Part shown: positions 27,995 through 37,243 of the stretch, in pieces
Numbering within the stretch: the first letter of the stretch is position 1
Layout: every line of letters begins with the position of its first letter
From: Lysobacter sp. Root916
GTDB lineage: Bacteria > Pseudomonadota > Gammaproteobacteria > Xanthomonadales > Xanthomonadaceae
DNA: 64,000 bases
Assembly (NCBI RefSeq): GCF_001429785.1
Contig: NZ_LMJF01000001.1
Coordinates: 874,474 to 938,473, forward strand
Reading direction: 5' to 3'
Program-made: the position numbers and the translations under genes
Notes under the pieces: model-generated
What the model was told of the DNA's origin: nothing
The model's database searches: none
Seen by the model: the letters and a program-made list of their open reading frames with translations, nothing else

Positions 27995-28402
27995 CGCAAA
28001 TCCTCCTCGCTCCCCCGTTGGAAGGGGGAGGGCAGGGTGCGGTTCCCCTTTCGGAAAAGGGGGCAAGGTGCCGCCCTGTTCGGTGCAGGTAGAAAACAAG
28101 CTCTCGCCCCACGTCGGAAAATGGAAGAAGGCAAGCCGCCGCCCCCTACCGCGAAAAGGGAGAACACCAGCGCTTGTTCCCCCCCCTTTGCAAAAGGGGG
28201 GCTAGGGGGGATTTGCTTCACCAGTCCGCAACCCCCATTCCAGCGCCGCCGTCTTGCCTTCACGCATAATCGGCCCAATCCAGTAGCCGATGTTCGCGAC
28301 CGTGACCGCCCGCACCCCGCCTATCGTTCCGCTCGCCGCGCGCTTTGGCGGCTCGGGCGCGGCCGCGCGCGCATGCCGCCCGAGCGCGACGGAGCGGGCC
28401 GC
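27995..28402. other. gene-free stretch with G/C-run palindromes
   Basis: No credible gene. It holds a series of C-run/G-run inverted repeats (CTCCCCCGTTGGAAGGGGGAG near 28010-28030, TTCCCCTTTCGGAAAAGGGG near 28040-28060, and the copy at 28177-28216 listed separately), then ordinary GC-rich leader DNA before uvrC. Confidence 0.7.
28177..28216. repeat. C-run/G-run repeat, copy related to 63021-63059
   Basis: TT followed by eight C, TTTGCAAAAGGGGGG, CTAGGGGGGATTTGCT. Apart from two extra C and one base (C for A) it matches the 39 bp arm at 63021-63059. This establishes a dispersed repeat family in this genome. Confidence 0.85.
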
Positions 28403-30295
28403 ATGAGCGCGTTGCCGCCGCCGTTCGACGGCAAGTCCTTCGTCAAGGCCTTGAGTACGGCGCCCGGCGTCTACCGGATGATCGGCGCCGACGACGGCGT
28501 GCTCTACGTGGGCAAGGCCGGCGCGCTCAAGAACCGCGTCTCCAGCTATTTCAACGCCACGCCGAAGTCGGCCCGGATCATGTCCATGCTGGCGCAGACC
28601 GCGCGCATGGAGGTCACGGTCACCCGCACCGAGGCCGAAGCGCTGATCCTGGAAAACCAGCTGATCAAATCGCTGAAGCCGCGCTACAACGTGCTGCTGC
28701 GCGACGACAAGAGCTATCCCTATGTGCTGATGACCCAGGAGGCCTGGCCGCGCATCGCCATGCACCGAGGCCCGCGCGCGATCCCGGGGCGGTATTTCGG
28801 CCCCTACGCCAGCGTCGGCGCGGTGCGCGACAGCCTGAACCTGATGCACAAGCTGTTCCGCCTGCGCAGTTGCGAGGACAGCGTGTTCCGCAATCGCTCG
28901 CGGCCCTGCCTGCAGCACCAGATCGGCCGTTGCAGCGCGCCCTGCGTGGGCCTAGTCGCGGCGCGCGACTACGCCGAGAGCGTGCGCCGCGCCGGGCTGC
29001 TGCTGGACGGCCGCAGCGACGAGCTCACCGACGAACTCGGCAGCGCCATGGAGGCCGCCAGCGCGCGCCTGGACTTCGAAGAGGCCGCGCGCATGCGCGA
29101 CCTGGTCACCTCGATCCGCACCCTGCAGGCGCGTCAGTACGTCGACGGCCGCGCCGCCGACCTGGACGTGCTGGCGGTGGCGATGCAGGGCGTGGCCGCC
29201 TGCGTGCTGCTGCTGGCCTTCCGCGACGGCCGCAATCTCGGCACCCGCGCCTTCTATCCCAAGACCAACGGCAGCGACAACGCCGAAGAAGTGCTGGCCG
29301 CGTTCGTGTCGCAGTACTACGCCGAGCAGACCCCGCCGCGCGAGATCGTGCTCGATCGCGACATCCCGGATCGCGAGCTGTTGGAGCAGGCCCTGTCGGC
29401 CGCCGGCGAGCGCAAGGTCCAGATCCGCAGCAACGTACGCGGCGAGCGCGCTGGCTACCTCGATCTGGCGCGCCGCAATGCCGAGCTGTCGCTGGCCGCC
29501 GAGCGCACCAGCCACGCCGCCCAGCACGCGCGCGCCGAGGCCCTGCGCGAGATGCTGGGCATGGCGGCGATCCCGACCCGGATCGAATGCTTCGACATCA
29601 GCCACACCATGGGCGAGGCCACGGTGGCCTCGTGCGTGGTGTTCGACGCCGAAGGCCCGGTACGCGGCCAGTACCGCCGCTACAACATCGCCGGCATCGT
29701 CGAGGGCGACGACTACGCGGCGATGAACCAGGCGATCGAGCGGCGCTTCCGGCGCGCGGTCGAAGAGAACGGCGTGATGCCGGACGTGCTGCTGATCGAC
29801 GGCGGCGCGGGGCAGGTCGCGCAGGCGCGCGCGGCCCTGGACGAACTCGGGGTCGAGGGCGTGATCCTGGTCGGCGTGGCCAAGGGCCCGGCGCGCCGCC
29901 CCGGCGACGAGGAACTGCTGCTGCCGGACGGCCGGGTGCTGCACCCGGGCGCGGAGTCGCCGGCCCTGCAACTGGTCCAGCAGGTCCGCGACGAGGCCCA
30001 CCGTTTCGCCATCACCGGCCACCGCGGCCGTCGCCAGAAGGCGCGCAATACCAGCCGGCTGGAGGACATCCCGGGCATCGGCCCGCGCCGCCGCGCCAGC
30101 CTGCTGCGCCACTTCGGCGGCCTGGGCGGGCTGAAAGCGGCCGGAATCGAGGAAATTTCGCGGGTCGAGGGCGTCAATGCCGCCCTGGCCGAGCGCATCT
30201 ATGCGACCCTGCACGGGCTGGAGGCGCCGGATGCCGGCGCCCCGGTCAAGGCCAACCCGAAAGCGGCCAACGGCGGCACGCGGAGCGAAGGATGA
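28403..30295 (+). CDS. uvrC: excinuclease ABC subunit C
   Basis: A 630-residue nucleotide-excision-repair nuclease. N-terminal GIY-YIG domain (PGVYRMIGADDGVLYVGKA, about residues 20-38), UVR/BC motif region DFEEAARMRDLVTSI (about 225), the RNase H-like UvrC domain (ECFDISHTMGEATVASCVVF, then DVLLIDGGAGQ) and a C-terminal helix-hairpin-helix (LEDIPGIGPRRRASLLRHFGG). All catalytic parts are present. ATG at 28403; an in-frame ATG at 28373 is possible. The stop overlaps the pgsA start by 4 bp. Confidence 0.96.
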   Translation: MSALPPPFDGKSFVKALSTAPGVYRMIGADDGVLYVGKAGALKNRVSSYFNATPKSARIMSMLAQTARMEVTVTRTEAEALILENQLIKSLKPRYNVLLRDDKSYPYVLMTQEAWPRIAMHRGPRAIPGRYFGPYASVGAVRDSLNLMHKLFRLRSCEDSVFRNRSRPCLQHQIGRCSAPCVGLVAARDYAESVRRAGLLLDGRSDELTDELGSAMEAASARLDFEEAARMRDLVTSIRTLQARQYVDGRAADLDVLAVAMQGVAACVLLLAFRDGRNLGTRAFYPKTNGSDNAEEVLAAFVSQYYAEQTPPREIVLDRDIPDRELLEQALSAAGERKVQIRSNVRGERAGYLDLARRNAELSLAAERTSHAAQHARAEALREMLGMAAIPTRIECFDISHTMGEATVASCVVFDAEGPVRGQYRRYNIAGIVEGDDYAAMNQAIERRFRRAVEENGVMPDVLLIDGGAGQVAQARAALDELGVEGVILVGVAKGPARRPGDEELLLPDGRVLHPGAESPALQLVQQVRDEAHRFAITGHRGRRQKARNTSRLEDIPGIGPRRRASLLRHFGGLGGLKAAGIEEISRVEGVNAALAERIYATLHGLEAPDAGAPVKANPKAANGGTRSEG

Positions 30296-30867
30296 AGTTG
30301 ACGATACCCACCATGCTCACCCTGGCGCGGATCGTGCTGATCCCGGTACTGGTGGTGGTGTTCTATCTGCCGTTCCAGTGGACCAACTTCGCCGCGGCCT
30401 TCATCTTCGCGTTCGCGTCCGTCACCGACTGGCTCGACGGCTGGATCGCGCGCCGCTACAACCAGTACTCGGCCTTCGGCGCTTTTCTCGATCCGGTCGC
30501 CGACAAACTCATGGTCGCCGTGGCGCTGCTGCTGATCGTGCAGAAGCACCCGACGGTGTGGATGACGCTGTGGGCGGCGGTGATCGTGGGCCGCGAAATC
30601 GCGGTGTCCGCGCTGCGCGAATGGATGGCCGAACTGGGCCAGCGCGCGGCGGTGAAAGTGGCCTCGATCGGCAAGATCAAGACCATCGTGCAGATGGTCG
30701 CGCTGGTATGCCTTTTGTATCAAGAACCTGTATTCGGTTTGCCGATCTTCCGCATCGGCGAATGGCTGCTGGCCGGCGCCGCGCTGCTGACTTTGTGGTC
30801 GGGGCTAGCGTATTTGCGCGCGGCATGGCCTATAATGCGCGAGGACGCGAAGGGCCCCTCGGGCTGA
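30292..30867 (+). CDS. pgsA: CDP-diacylglycerol-glycerol-3-phosphate 3-phosphatidyltransferase
   Basis: A 191-residue inner-membrane enzyme of phosphatidylglycerol synthesis. The CDP-alcohol phosphatidyltransferase signature D-G-x2-A-R-x8-G-x3-D-x3-D is intact in DGWIARRYNQYSAFGAFLD plus PVADK (about residues 47-70). Several membrane helices. Coupled to uvrC (ATGA), the conserved uvrC-pgsA pairing of gammaproteobacteria. Confidence 0.95.
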   Translation: MKLTIPTMLTLARIVLIPVLVVVFYLPFQWTNFAAAFIFAFASVTDWLDGWIARRYNQYSAFGAFLDPVADKLMVAVALLLIVQKHPTVWMTLWAAVIVGREIAVSALREWMAELGQRAAVKVASIGKIKTIVQMVALVCLLYQEPVFGLPIFRIGEWLLAGAALLTLWSGLAYLRAAWPIMREDAKGPSG

Positions 30868-30955
30868 TCGCGGTATCCGTCTCCGGGGCACTGGGGGCCG
30901 GATGCACCGGGGCTGAAGCCCGGGTCCGGGGCTGTAAGGAAAACGAAATTGGGTG

Positions 30956-30983
30956 TTGACAGTTTTGTTTCCATGCCTAAAAT
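30956..30983 (+). promoter_or_regulatory. sigma70 promoter of tRNA-Gly
   Basis: TTGACA (30956-30961), 16 bp spacer, TAAAAT (30978-30983); tRNA-Gly begins 12 bp later. A near-consensus promoter in an AT-richer stretch, as expected for a stable RNA. Confidence 0.85.
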
Positions 30984-30995
30984 GTTGGTTCCTCT

Positions 30996-31071
<76 letters not shown>

Positions 31072-31100
31072 AATTCGAGGAGTCATCCTCAGGAACAAAG

Positions 31101-31126
31101 CCCCGCATGCGGGGTTTTGTTTTTTC
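31101..31126 (+). terminator. terminator after tRNA-Gly
   Basis: CCCCGCATGCGGGG palindrome (31101-31114) preceded by AAAG and followed by TTTTGTTTTTT. A strong rho-independent terminator 30 bp after the tRNA, so the next tRNA needs its own promoter or read-through. Confidence 0.85.
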
Positions 31127-31190
31127 GGCGATAGCCCACGCGCGACGTGTGCAATCGCCACCGCAAGCGGTATGCTTGCGACCAGTCACC

Positions 31191-31264
31191 GGCCTCGTGG
31201 CAGAGTGGTGATGCACCGGATTGCAAATCCGTTTACAGCGGTTCGATTCCGCTCGAGGCCTCCA
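31191..31264 (+). tRNA. tRNA-Cys(GCA)
   Basis: 74 nt with encoded CCA. Acceptor GGCCTCG/CGAGGCC, anticodon arm CGGA-TTGCAAA-TCCG (anticodon GCA), T arm AGCGG-TTCGATT-CCGCT. TATGCT at 31171-31176 is a possible -10 element of its own promoter, with a weak -35. Confidence 0.96.
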
Positions 31265-31269
31265 ATTTC

Positions 31270-31335
31270 GGACCCTGCTTGCAGGGTCCGGCTTTATCGG
31301 AACTCCGAAGCCCCGCGCAAGCGGGGCTTTCTTTT
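31270..31335 (+). terminator. tandem hairpins ending tRNA-Cys transcript
   Basis: GGACCCTGC-TT-GCAGGGTCC (31270-31289), then AAGCCCCGC-GCAA-GCGGGGCTT (31308-31329) followed by TCTTTTT. The second hairpin is a canonical terminator. Confidence 0.85.
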
Positions 31336-31563
31336 TGGCGCGTCGCCGCGCGACGACCCGCGCGGCCCCTTTGAAGCGGGTGATGGCGCGTTTACGAACC
31401 GCAGGTTCGCGCGCGACCGAACGCCAATGGTCTGCGCGCGCCGGCCGGACCGATCGAGGGGGCGCTGTTGCGCATCCTCGCTTGATGCCGACCCGCAGCC
31501 ACCGCAGCCACTTTCCAGACCAGCGGCGCCGTGTCGTAAGCTATCGCTGCAGTCGCAACCCAG

Positions 31564-31650
31564 GCCCGGGTGGCGAAATCGGTAGACGCATCGGACTTAA
31601 AATCCGCCGGCCGCAAGGCCATGCCGGTTCGAGTCCGGCCCCGGGCACCA
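31564..31650 (+). tRNA. tRNA-Leu(TAA)
   Basis: 87 nt class II tRNA with encoded CCA. Acceptor GCCCGGG/CCCGGGC, anticodon loop CTTAAAA (anticodon TAA), long variable arm (CCGGCCGCAAGGCCATG region), T arm CCGG-TTCGAGT-CCGG. The first gene downstream is the RHS protein. Confidence 0.96.
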
Positions 31651-32006
31651 TTCCCTGATTCGGGCGATCCGCCCATAGCCGCCTTCGGCGCGCCCTTGGC
31701 TGCGCCGTAAGAGACGGCCCGCGCGCTCCGCACGCGTTTGCCCTTAGCGAGAATCGCTGTGGCCCGTGGCCCGTGGCCCGTGGCCCGCGGCGATTCCGCA
31801 CGGTCGCGTACGTTCGCGTACCCATTCGTGCGCTTCGCCCCTGCGTCGTTGTCGCGGCGGCGGCCTTGGCATTGACTGAGTGTGGGGACTCCCGTGGTCG
31901 AACCCGTGTCGCGCGCCTGACTGGCGTCGCGCCCGGGCGGGCGCCGCTGGAGATCGAGCCCACATCGCACAGCCCCGAGCGTCGGGGCGGGGTCAGGAGG
32001 CCGCAT
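31651..32006. other. intergenic region with (GTGGCCC)4 tandem repeat
   Basis: No gene seen between tRNA-Leu and the RHS gene. It contains four perfect copies of the 7-mer GTGGCCC (31759-31786) flanked by GAATCGC (31751-31757) and its reverse complement GCGATTC (31790-31796), so the repeat sits in the loop of a potential hairpin. The end of the region provides AGGAGG (31995-32000), the RBS of the RHS gene. Confidence 0.75.
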
Positions 32007-35000
32007 ATGCGTGCTGTTGCAACTAGGCTGTCGTTGTTGAGATTGATCGCCGGATCGGGCGCGGTTCGAACGCCGAACCGCACGCTCGCATCCTTGCTCT
32101 GCCTGATGGCGCTGGCGGGCTTGTGCTTCGCGCCGGGCCTGAGCGCGCAGACGGCGAGGACCGAAGTAGAGGATTACGACAACGCCATCAAGGGCGCCCA
32201 GAGCCTGAGTCGCTCCGGCCCCGATCAGTTCGGCGAATCCGTCGATCTCAAGGACGGCGCCACCGCGTTCGACGCGACCGATATCGAACTGCGCACCAAC
32301 AGCGGCCTGCCGCTAGCGGTGAAGCGTTCCCTGCGCATCAACACCCGGGACGCCGGCCAGTACGCCGATCCGGCCAGCGACGGCGAGTTGTTCGGCAACT
32401 GGCAACTCGACGTGCCCTACATTTCCGGCATATTCGACGAGCGCACCGGCTGGGTGTCCAGCATGCCCAACGGGCAGCAGCGATGCAGCATCTCCGGATG
32501 GGGAGCGGCCGGCCCGCCGGCGGTCAAGAGCGCCTATACGTCCTGGAATACCTACTACCTGCCGGAGGAGTACTGGAGCGGCAACAACGTCAATATTCCG
32601 GATGTCGGCCGCTATCCCTTGCTGTATCTGCCGCCCGAGCGCTCGCGTCCCAGCGATGGCCGCGCCTACTACTGGACCACGCGCGGCGATTGGCGCGTGG
32701 CCTGCGTCCCGACGCTGAAGAACGGCACCGGCGAGGGCTTCCTGATCGTCCTGCCCGACGGAACCCGGTACACCTTCGATTGGATCTCCTCGCGCAAGTC
32801 GGCGCCGCTCAAGAGCAGCAACTGCGTGTCGACCGCTTTGTACGAAAGTCTGTTCGCGCAGCGCCCGTCGGCGCCGGTGACCACCCAGTTCGGGCGTCCG
32901 CCGCTGACCTGGGAGAGCGGCTTCAATACCCATTACGCGCACGCGTTCGAGGGCGGGGGCGGTTCGCTGGGAGGCTGCGCCCTGAGCAAGCAGGTCGTCG
33001 TCAACCGACGCGAGTACTTCCTGCACGCGACCAAGGTCGAGGACCGCTTCGGCAACTGGGTCGCGTACCAGTACGACCCGGCGCGGCCGCGGCGCTTGAC
33101 CTCGATTACGTCCAACGACGGCGTGTCGGTGTCGTTCCAGTACGGCGCCAACGGCAAGATCGTGTCGGCCACGACCGGCGATCGCAGTTGGCAGTACCAG
33201 TACACCGATGCCGGCGGTCGCGCGCTGGCCGCGGTGGTGCAACCCGACGGCGGCCGCTGGACGTATCAGTACGGCGACCTCGAGCGCATGCTCAATCCGG
33301 AGAATCAACGGGTCGTGTGGATCGATTGCGACCCCGTCATCCTGGCCGACGCGACCCAGTCGGTGACGATCGGGCATCCCGCCGGCGCCAAGGGCGTCTT
33401 CACCTTCAAGACCTTGCTGCACGGCACCGACCGCACCCCGGGGTCGTGCTCGGTTCCCAATCCGAACCGTCCGCTGCAGGTCGATCTCAGTCCGAACCTG
33501 ATGGCCTACAAGGTCGCCTCGTTGATATCCAAGCAGGTCAGCGGCCCGGGTCTGGCCCCGATGACGTGGAGCTATCAGTACCAGCCCAGTTGGAGCTGGA
33601 ACCCGACCGGTTATTCCGACGACTGCACTTGGGCCGGCGCTAGCTGCAACGCGACCTCGTCCACCCAGGTCGTGGGCCCGGATGGAACCGTCACGCGTTC
33701 GACCTTCGGAAACGACTACTACCGCAGCGCGGGGCAATTGCTGCGCGTGGATGTCGTCAGCAACGGCACGGTCCTGCGCAGCGTCGCCCACACCTACATG
33801 GCCGACGCCAACGGGCAGGCGTATCCGGACCGCGTGGGCTGGGACCCGAACCTCACCAACAACCGCTTCGCGACCGAGCGCCTGCATCCCCTGCGCGCCA
33901 CCTCGATCACGCAGGACGGGGCTACGTTCGCGTGGGAAGTGGAGGCCTGTGCCGGCGCGGCTTACTGCTTCGACGGCTACGCGCGGCCCACGGTGGTCAA
34001 GAAGCACAGCAGCCTGGGTTACAGCAAGCGCGAGGAGATCGCTTACCACGACAATCCGGCGCTGTGGGTACTGGGCCAGATGCGTCGGCGCGCCGACCTG
34101 GGCACCGGCATGCTCGAATTGGATATCCGCTACAACGACCGTGCCTTGCCCGCCGAGGTCTATTCGTTCGGAGCGCTGCAAAGCTCCATGACCTACGCGG
34201 CCGACGGCAGCCTGGCCGCCAGCTCGGACGGGCGCGGCAACACCACCTCTTTCGAGAACTATTACCGCGGCATTCCGCGCCTGACCCGTTACCCCGCGAC
34301 GCCCGAGGCGCCGTCGGGCGCCGTTAAATCGGTCTCCGTCGACGACAACGGACGGATAGCCTCGTTGACCGACGAGGTCGGCGCGAAGACCTGCTATGGC
34401 TACGACGCGATGGGGCGGCTGGCCAGCATCACGTATCCGTCCGAGACCGCGCTCGGCGTCTGCGACGCCTCGCGTTGGCAGCCGGTCACGCTCGCGCTTC
34501 AGTATGTCGATTCGGAGGAGCACGGAATCGCGGCGGGCCACTGGCGCCTGGCCAGGCGCATCGGCGCGAATGCGCACATCAATACCTACTACGACGGACT
34601 CGCGCAGCCGCTGCTGGAAGCGTCCATGGACGCCAACGATATCGCCGGCACCCTCAAGCAAGTGGTCAAGCGTTACGACGCCGACGGGCGCAAGACGTTC
34701 GAGTCCTATCCGACTCGAGGCGTAGTTGGTTTCGCCGACGTGACCGAGGGCACGCGTACCTACTACGACGCCCTGAGTCGCGTCACCAAGGTGGAACAGC
34801 ACAGCGAGCACGGCCCGCTGACCACGGTGACGGAGTACTTGTCCGGCTTGCAGACGCGGGTCACCAACCCCCGCGGCGCGCAAATCAGCAACCGCTACAT
34901 GGCCTGGGAGCAGCCGCGCTACGACCTTCCGGTGCAGAGCCTGCAGCCGGAGGGCAAGGTCGTGGAAATCACGCGCCACGCGCAATTCGGCTGGCCGCTG

Positions 35001-37058
35001 CAGCTCAAGCAGCGCAGCGCCGACAACACGCTGCAAGCCAGCCGCTACTACGCCTACGACGGCAATGCGCGGTTGTGCAAGACGGTCGAGCCCGAAACCG
35101 GCGCGACGGTGATGGGCTACGACGCCAGCGGCAATCTAGCCTGGTCCGCATCGGGCCTGGACACGACCGCCTTCGGCCCGTCCTACGACTGCCAGCACGT
35201 CGCTGCATGGAACGCGGGGCGTCTGGCGCTGCGTAGTTACGATGCGCGCAATCGGCTGTCGCGTTTGAGCTTCCTGGGCGACGGTCGCGGCAACCAGGTG
35301 TGGACCTACACCCAGGACGGGCTGCCGGCCAGCATCACGGCCTACAACGAGCCCAACGACGCGGCCCCGGTCGTGACCGGCTACACCTACAACAACCGGC
35401 GCCTGTTGGAAGGCGAATCGTTGACCCAGCCCGGTTGGTACACCTGGGGTATCGGCTATCACTACGACGCCCGCGGCCATATGGATTGGCAGACCTATCC
35501 GGGCGGGGTGGCGATCGACTACGCCCCGAACGCGCTGGGTCAGGCGACCAAGGCCGGCCCGTTCGCCCGCGGCGCCAGCTACCACCCGAACGGCGCCCTC
35601 AAGCAGTTCACCTACGGCAACGGTCTCGTCTACACGATGACCCAGAACGCGAGGCAGCTGCCGCAACGCATCGCCAGCAGCGCAGGCGTGCTGGACCTGG
35701 GTTACCACTTCGACCAGAACGGCAATGTCACCCAGATGGTCGATGGCCTGCGAGGCGACCATTACGGACGTTGGATGAGTTACGACGGTCTGGATCGTCT
35801 GACCGACGCCGGCTCGTGTTCCTTCGGCGGCGACTGCTGGCATCGCTTCGGTTACGACGCGCTGGACAACATGAAGTCGTGGAAGCTGGCGGGCGTCAAG
35901 GACCATGCCGAGTATCTGTACGACGGTCGCAATCGCCTGACCAATGTCCGCAACAGCGCGGGCGCCTCGGTGATCGGTCTGGGCTACGACCTCCACGGCA
36001 ACCTTCAGAACAAGAATGGGCAGGGCTACGAGTTCGACAGCGGCAACCGCCTGCGCGCCGTGACCGGAAAGGAGTACTACCGTTACGACGGCCTGGGGCG
36101 CCGGGTGACGAGCTGGCGTCCCGCGGCTCCGGACGGCGCCGATCTGCTGATGTCGCAGTACGGCCTGAAGGGGAAGCTGCTGTTCCAGCACGAGACCGGC
36201 AAGCTGGATAACTCGTATATCTATCTCGGCGACCAACTGGTGGCCACGCTGGACAGCGCGAGTCAGGCCAAGTACCGGCATACCGACGCACTGGGCAGTC
36301 CGGTAGCGACGACCAATCAGGCCGGAGCGGTGATCGAGCGTCAGGAGTACGAACCTTACGGCGCGATCGTCGGTCAGCCCAGTCCCAACGGCTTGGGCTA
36401 CACCGGTCATCACATGGATGGCGCCACCGGCCTCACCTACATGCAGCAGCGCTACTACGACGCGCAGTTGGGTAGCTTTCTGAGCGTGGATCCGATCGCT
36501 GCGAACGCGACCTCGGGCGACGGCTTCAATCGGTACCGGTATGCCGACGGCAATCCCTATCGGTTCGTGGATCCGGACGGGCGTCAGGCCAGGAACGCGC
36601 CCGTGGTGCCGACTCCACCGCCGCCGCCGCCGCCGGCTGCGGATGAGGTTCCCATTCTCGAGACCATTCATGTTTTCGCTCCGAAGCCGGTGCCTGCGCG
36701 TGGGACCGTTCGGAATCCGCCCATGGGTCAGATGTCCGACAAGCAGGCCGAGTGGTACATGAGGAGGAGGGTGTCGGCGGACTTCCTGTTCACGACATTG
36801 CCTGCCCAGGCTGGCGCGGACTGCGCCGTCCGGGGGTGCGTCAAGTCGGTGACGAAGGCCTACAAAGCCGCACGAGACGTAGCCATAAGCGGGGCAGCGG
36901 GAATGGCGACCGTCGGCAATATCGAAGTGCCGACGGATGCGGAGATCGATGCCCATTACGCCAAGCCCTGGATGGAGAGGAACGGGGTGGATCTGCTGAA
37001 GCTGGAGAAGAAGCTGACGGGAATAGCGGAGAGCGTCTGGAAAGCCATGCAGGAGTGA
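32007..37058 (+). CDS. Sec-exported RHS/YD-repeat polymorphic protein
   Basis: A 1683-residue surface or secreted protein. The signal peptide ends near GLSAQTA (hydrophobic LASLLCLMALAGLCFAPG). The body has many YD repeats (YDAMGRLASITYPS, YDALSRVTKV, YDGLGRRVTSW), forming an RHS shell. The RHS-associated core near residues 1440-1520 has YLGDQLVATLDSAS, YTGHHMDGATGLTYMQQRYYDAQLGSF and ends NPYRFVDPDGR. After it come a proline run and a tip of about 158 residues with no recognised domain; this part has lower GC and would be the variable effector or toxin tip. There is no PAAR domain. AGGAGG lies 6 bp before ATG 32007. No small immunity-like gene follows before the histidine kinase at 37244. 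Confidence 0.92.
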   Translation: MRAVATRLSLLRLIAGSGAVRTPNRTLASLLCLMALAGLCFAPGLSAQTARTEVEDYDNAIKGAQSLSRSGPDQFGESVDLKDGATAFDATDIELRTNSGLPLAVKRSLRINTRDAGQYADPASDGELFGNWQLDVPYISGIFDERTGWVSSMPNGQQRCSISGWGAAGPPAVKSAYTSWNTYYLPEEYWSGNNVNIPDVGRYPLLYLPPERSRPSDGRAYYWTTRGDWRVACVPTLKNGTGEGFLIVLPDGTRYTFDWISSRKSAPLKSSNCVSTALYESLFAQRPSAPVTTQFGRPPLTWESGFNTHYAHAFEGGGGSLGGCALSKQVVVNRREYFLHATKVEDRFGNWVAYQYDPARPRRLTSITSNDGVSVSFQYGANGKIVSATTGDRSWQYQYTDAGGRALAAVVQPDGGRWTYQYGDLERMLNPENQRVVWIDCDPVILADATQSVTIGHPAGAKGVFTFKTLLHGTDRTPGSCSVPNPNRPLQVDLSPNLMAYKVASLISKQVSGPGLAPMTWSYQYQPSWSWNPTGYSDDCTWAGASCNATSSTQVVGPDGTVTRSTFGNDYYRSAGQLLRVDVVSNGTVLRSVAHTYMADANGQAYPDRVGWDPNLTNNRFATERLHPLRATSITQDGATFAWEVEACAGAAYCFDGYARPTVVKKHSSLGYSKREEIAYHDNPALWVLGQMRRRADLGTGMLELDIRYNDRALPAEVYSFGALQSSMTYAADGSLAASSDGRGNTTSFENYYRGIPRLTRYPATPEAPSGAVKSVSVDDNGRIASLTDEVGAKTCYGYDAMGRLASITYPSETALGVCDASRWQPVTLALQYVDSEEHGIAAGHWRLARRIGANAHINTYYDGLAQPLLEASMDANDIAGTLKQVVKRYDADGRKTFESYPTRGVVGFADVTEGTRTYYDALSRVTKVEQHSEHGPLTTVTEYLSGLQTRVTNPRGAQISNRYMAWEQPRYDLPVQSLQPEGKVVEITRHAQFGWPLQLKQRSADNTLQASRYYAYDGNARLCKTVEPETGATVMGYDASGNLAWSASGLDTTAFGPSYDCQHVAAWNAGRLALRSYDARNRLSRLSFLGDGRGNQVWTYTQDGLPASITAYNEPNDAAPVVTGYTYNNRRLLEGESLTQPGWYTWGIGYHYDARGHMDWQTYPGGVAIDYAPNALGQATKAGPFARGASYHPNGALKQFTYGNGLVYTMTQNARQLPQRIASSAGVLDLGYHFDQNGNVTQMVDGLRGDHYGRWMSYDGLDRLTDAGSCSFGGDCWHRFGYDALDNMKSWKLAGVKDHAEYLYDGRNRLTNVRNSAGASVIGLGYDLHGNLQNKNGQGYEFDSGNRLRAVTGKEYYRYDGLGRRVTSWRPAAPDGADLLMSQYGLKGKLLFQHETGKLDNSYIYLGDQLVATLDSASQAKYRHTDALGSPVATTNQAGAVIERQEYEPYGAIVGQPSPNGLGYTGHHMDGATGLTYMQQRYYDAQLGSFLSVDPIAANATSGDGFNRYRYADGNPYRFVDPDGRQARNAPVVPTPPPPPPPAADEVPILETIHVFAPKPVPARGTVRNPPMGQMSDKQAEWYMRRRVSADFLFTTLPAQAGADCAVRGCVKSVTKAYKAARDVAISGAAGMATVGNIEVPTDAEIDAHYAKPWMERNGVDLLKLEKKLTGIAESVWKAMQE

Positions 37059-37098
37059 GGGTTCGATACCGGAGCCCCCGGTCTTTATAGTGGTGTCT

Positions 37099-37130
37099 CG
37101 AACCAGCCAGCCGCAGTGCTGGCTGGTTCG
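37099..37130 (+). terminator. hairpin after RHS gene
   Basis: 13 bp perfect stem CGAACCAGCCAGC (37099-37111) and GCTGGCTGGTTCG (37118-37130) with a 6 bp loop, 40 bp after the RHS stop. No T-run follows, so termination is likely but not canonical. Confidence 0.6.
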
Positions 37131-37243
37131 TGTCCGCATAGGCGGATATCGCGACCCAAGGGCACGGATGCCGGTTGTTTCCCCGTGTGCGGTGTGGTTC
37201 TTCGTATTGAAGTATCGGCGACCCCCTATCGGTATCCGTCCCT

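Noticed and set aside
30831-30836. TATAAT inside the 3' end of pgsA as a promoter for tRNA-Gly
   Set aside because: No -35 at suitable spacing; the TTGACA/TAAAAT pair at 30956-30983 is far better placed.
31564-37058. Genomic island integrated at tRNA-Leu with the RHS gene as cargo
   Set aside because: No integrase gene and no direct repeat of the tRNA 3' end was found downstream within the window.
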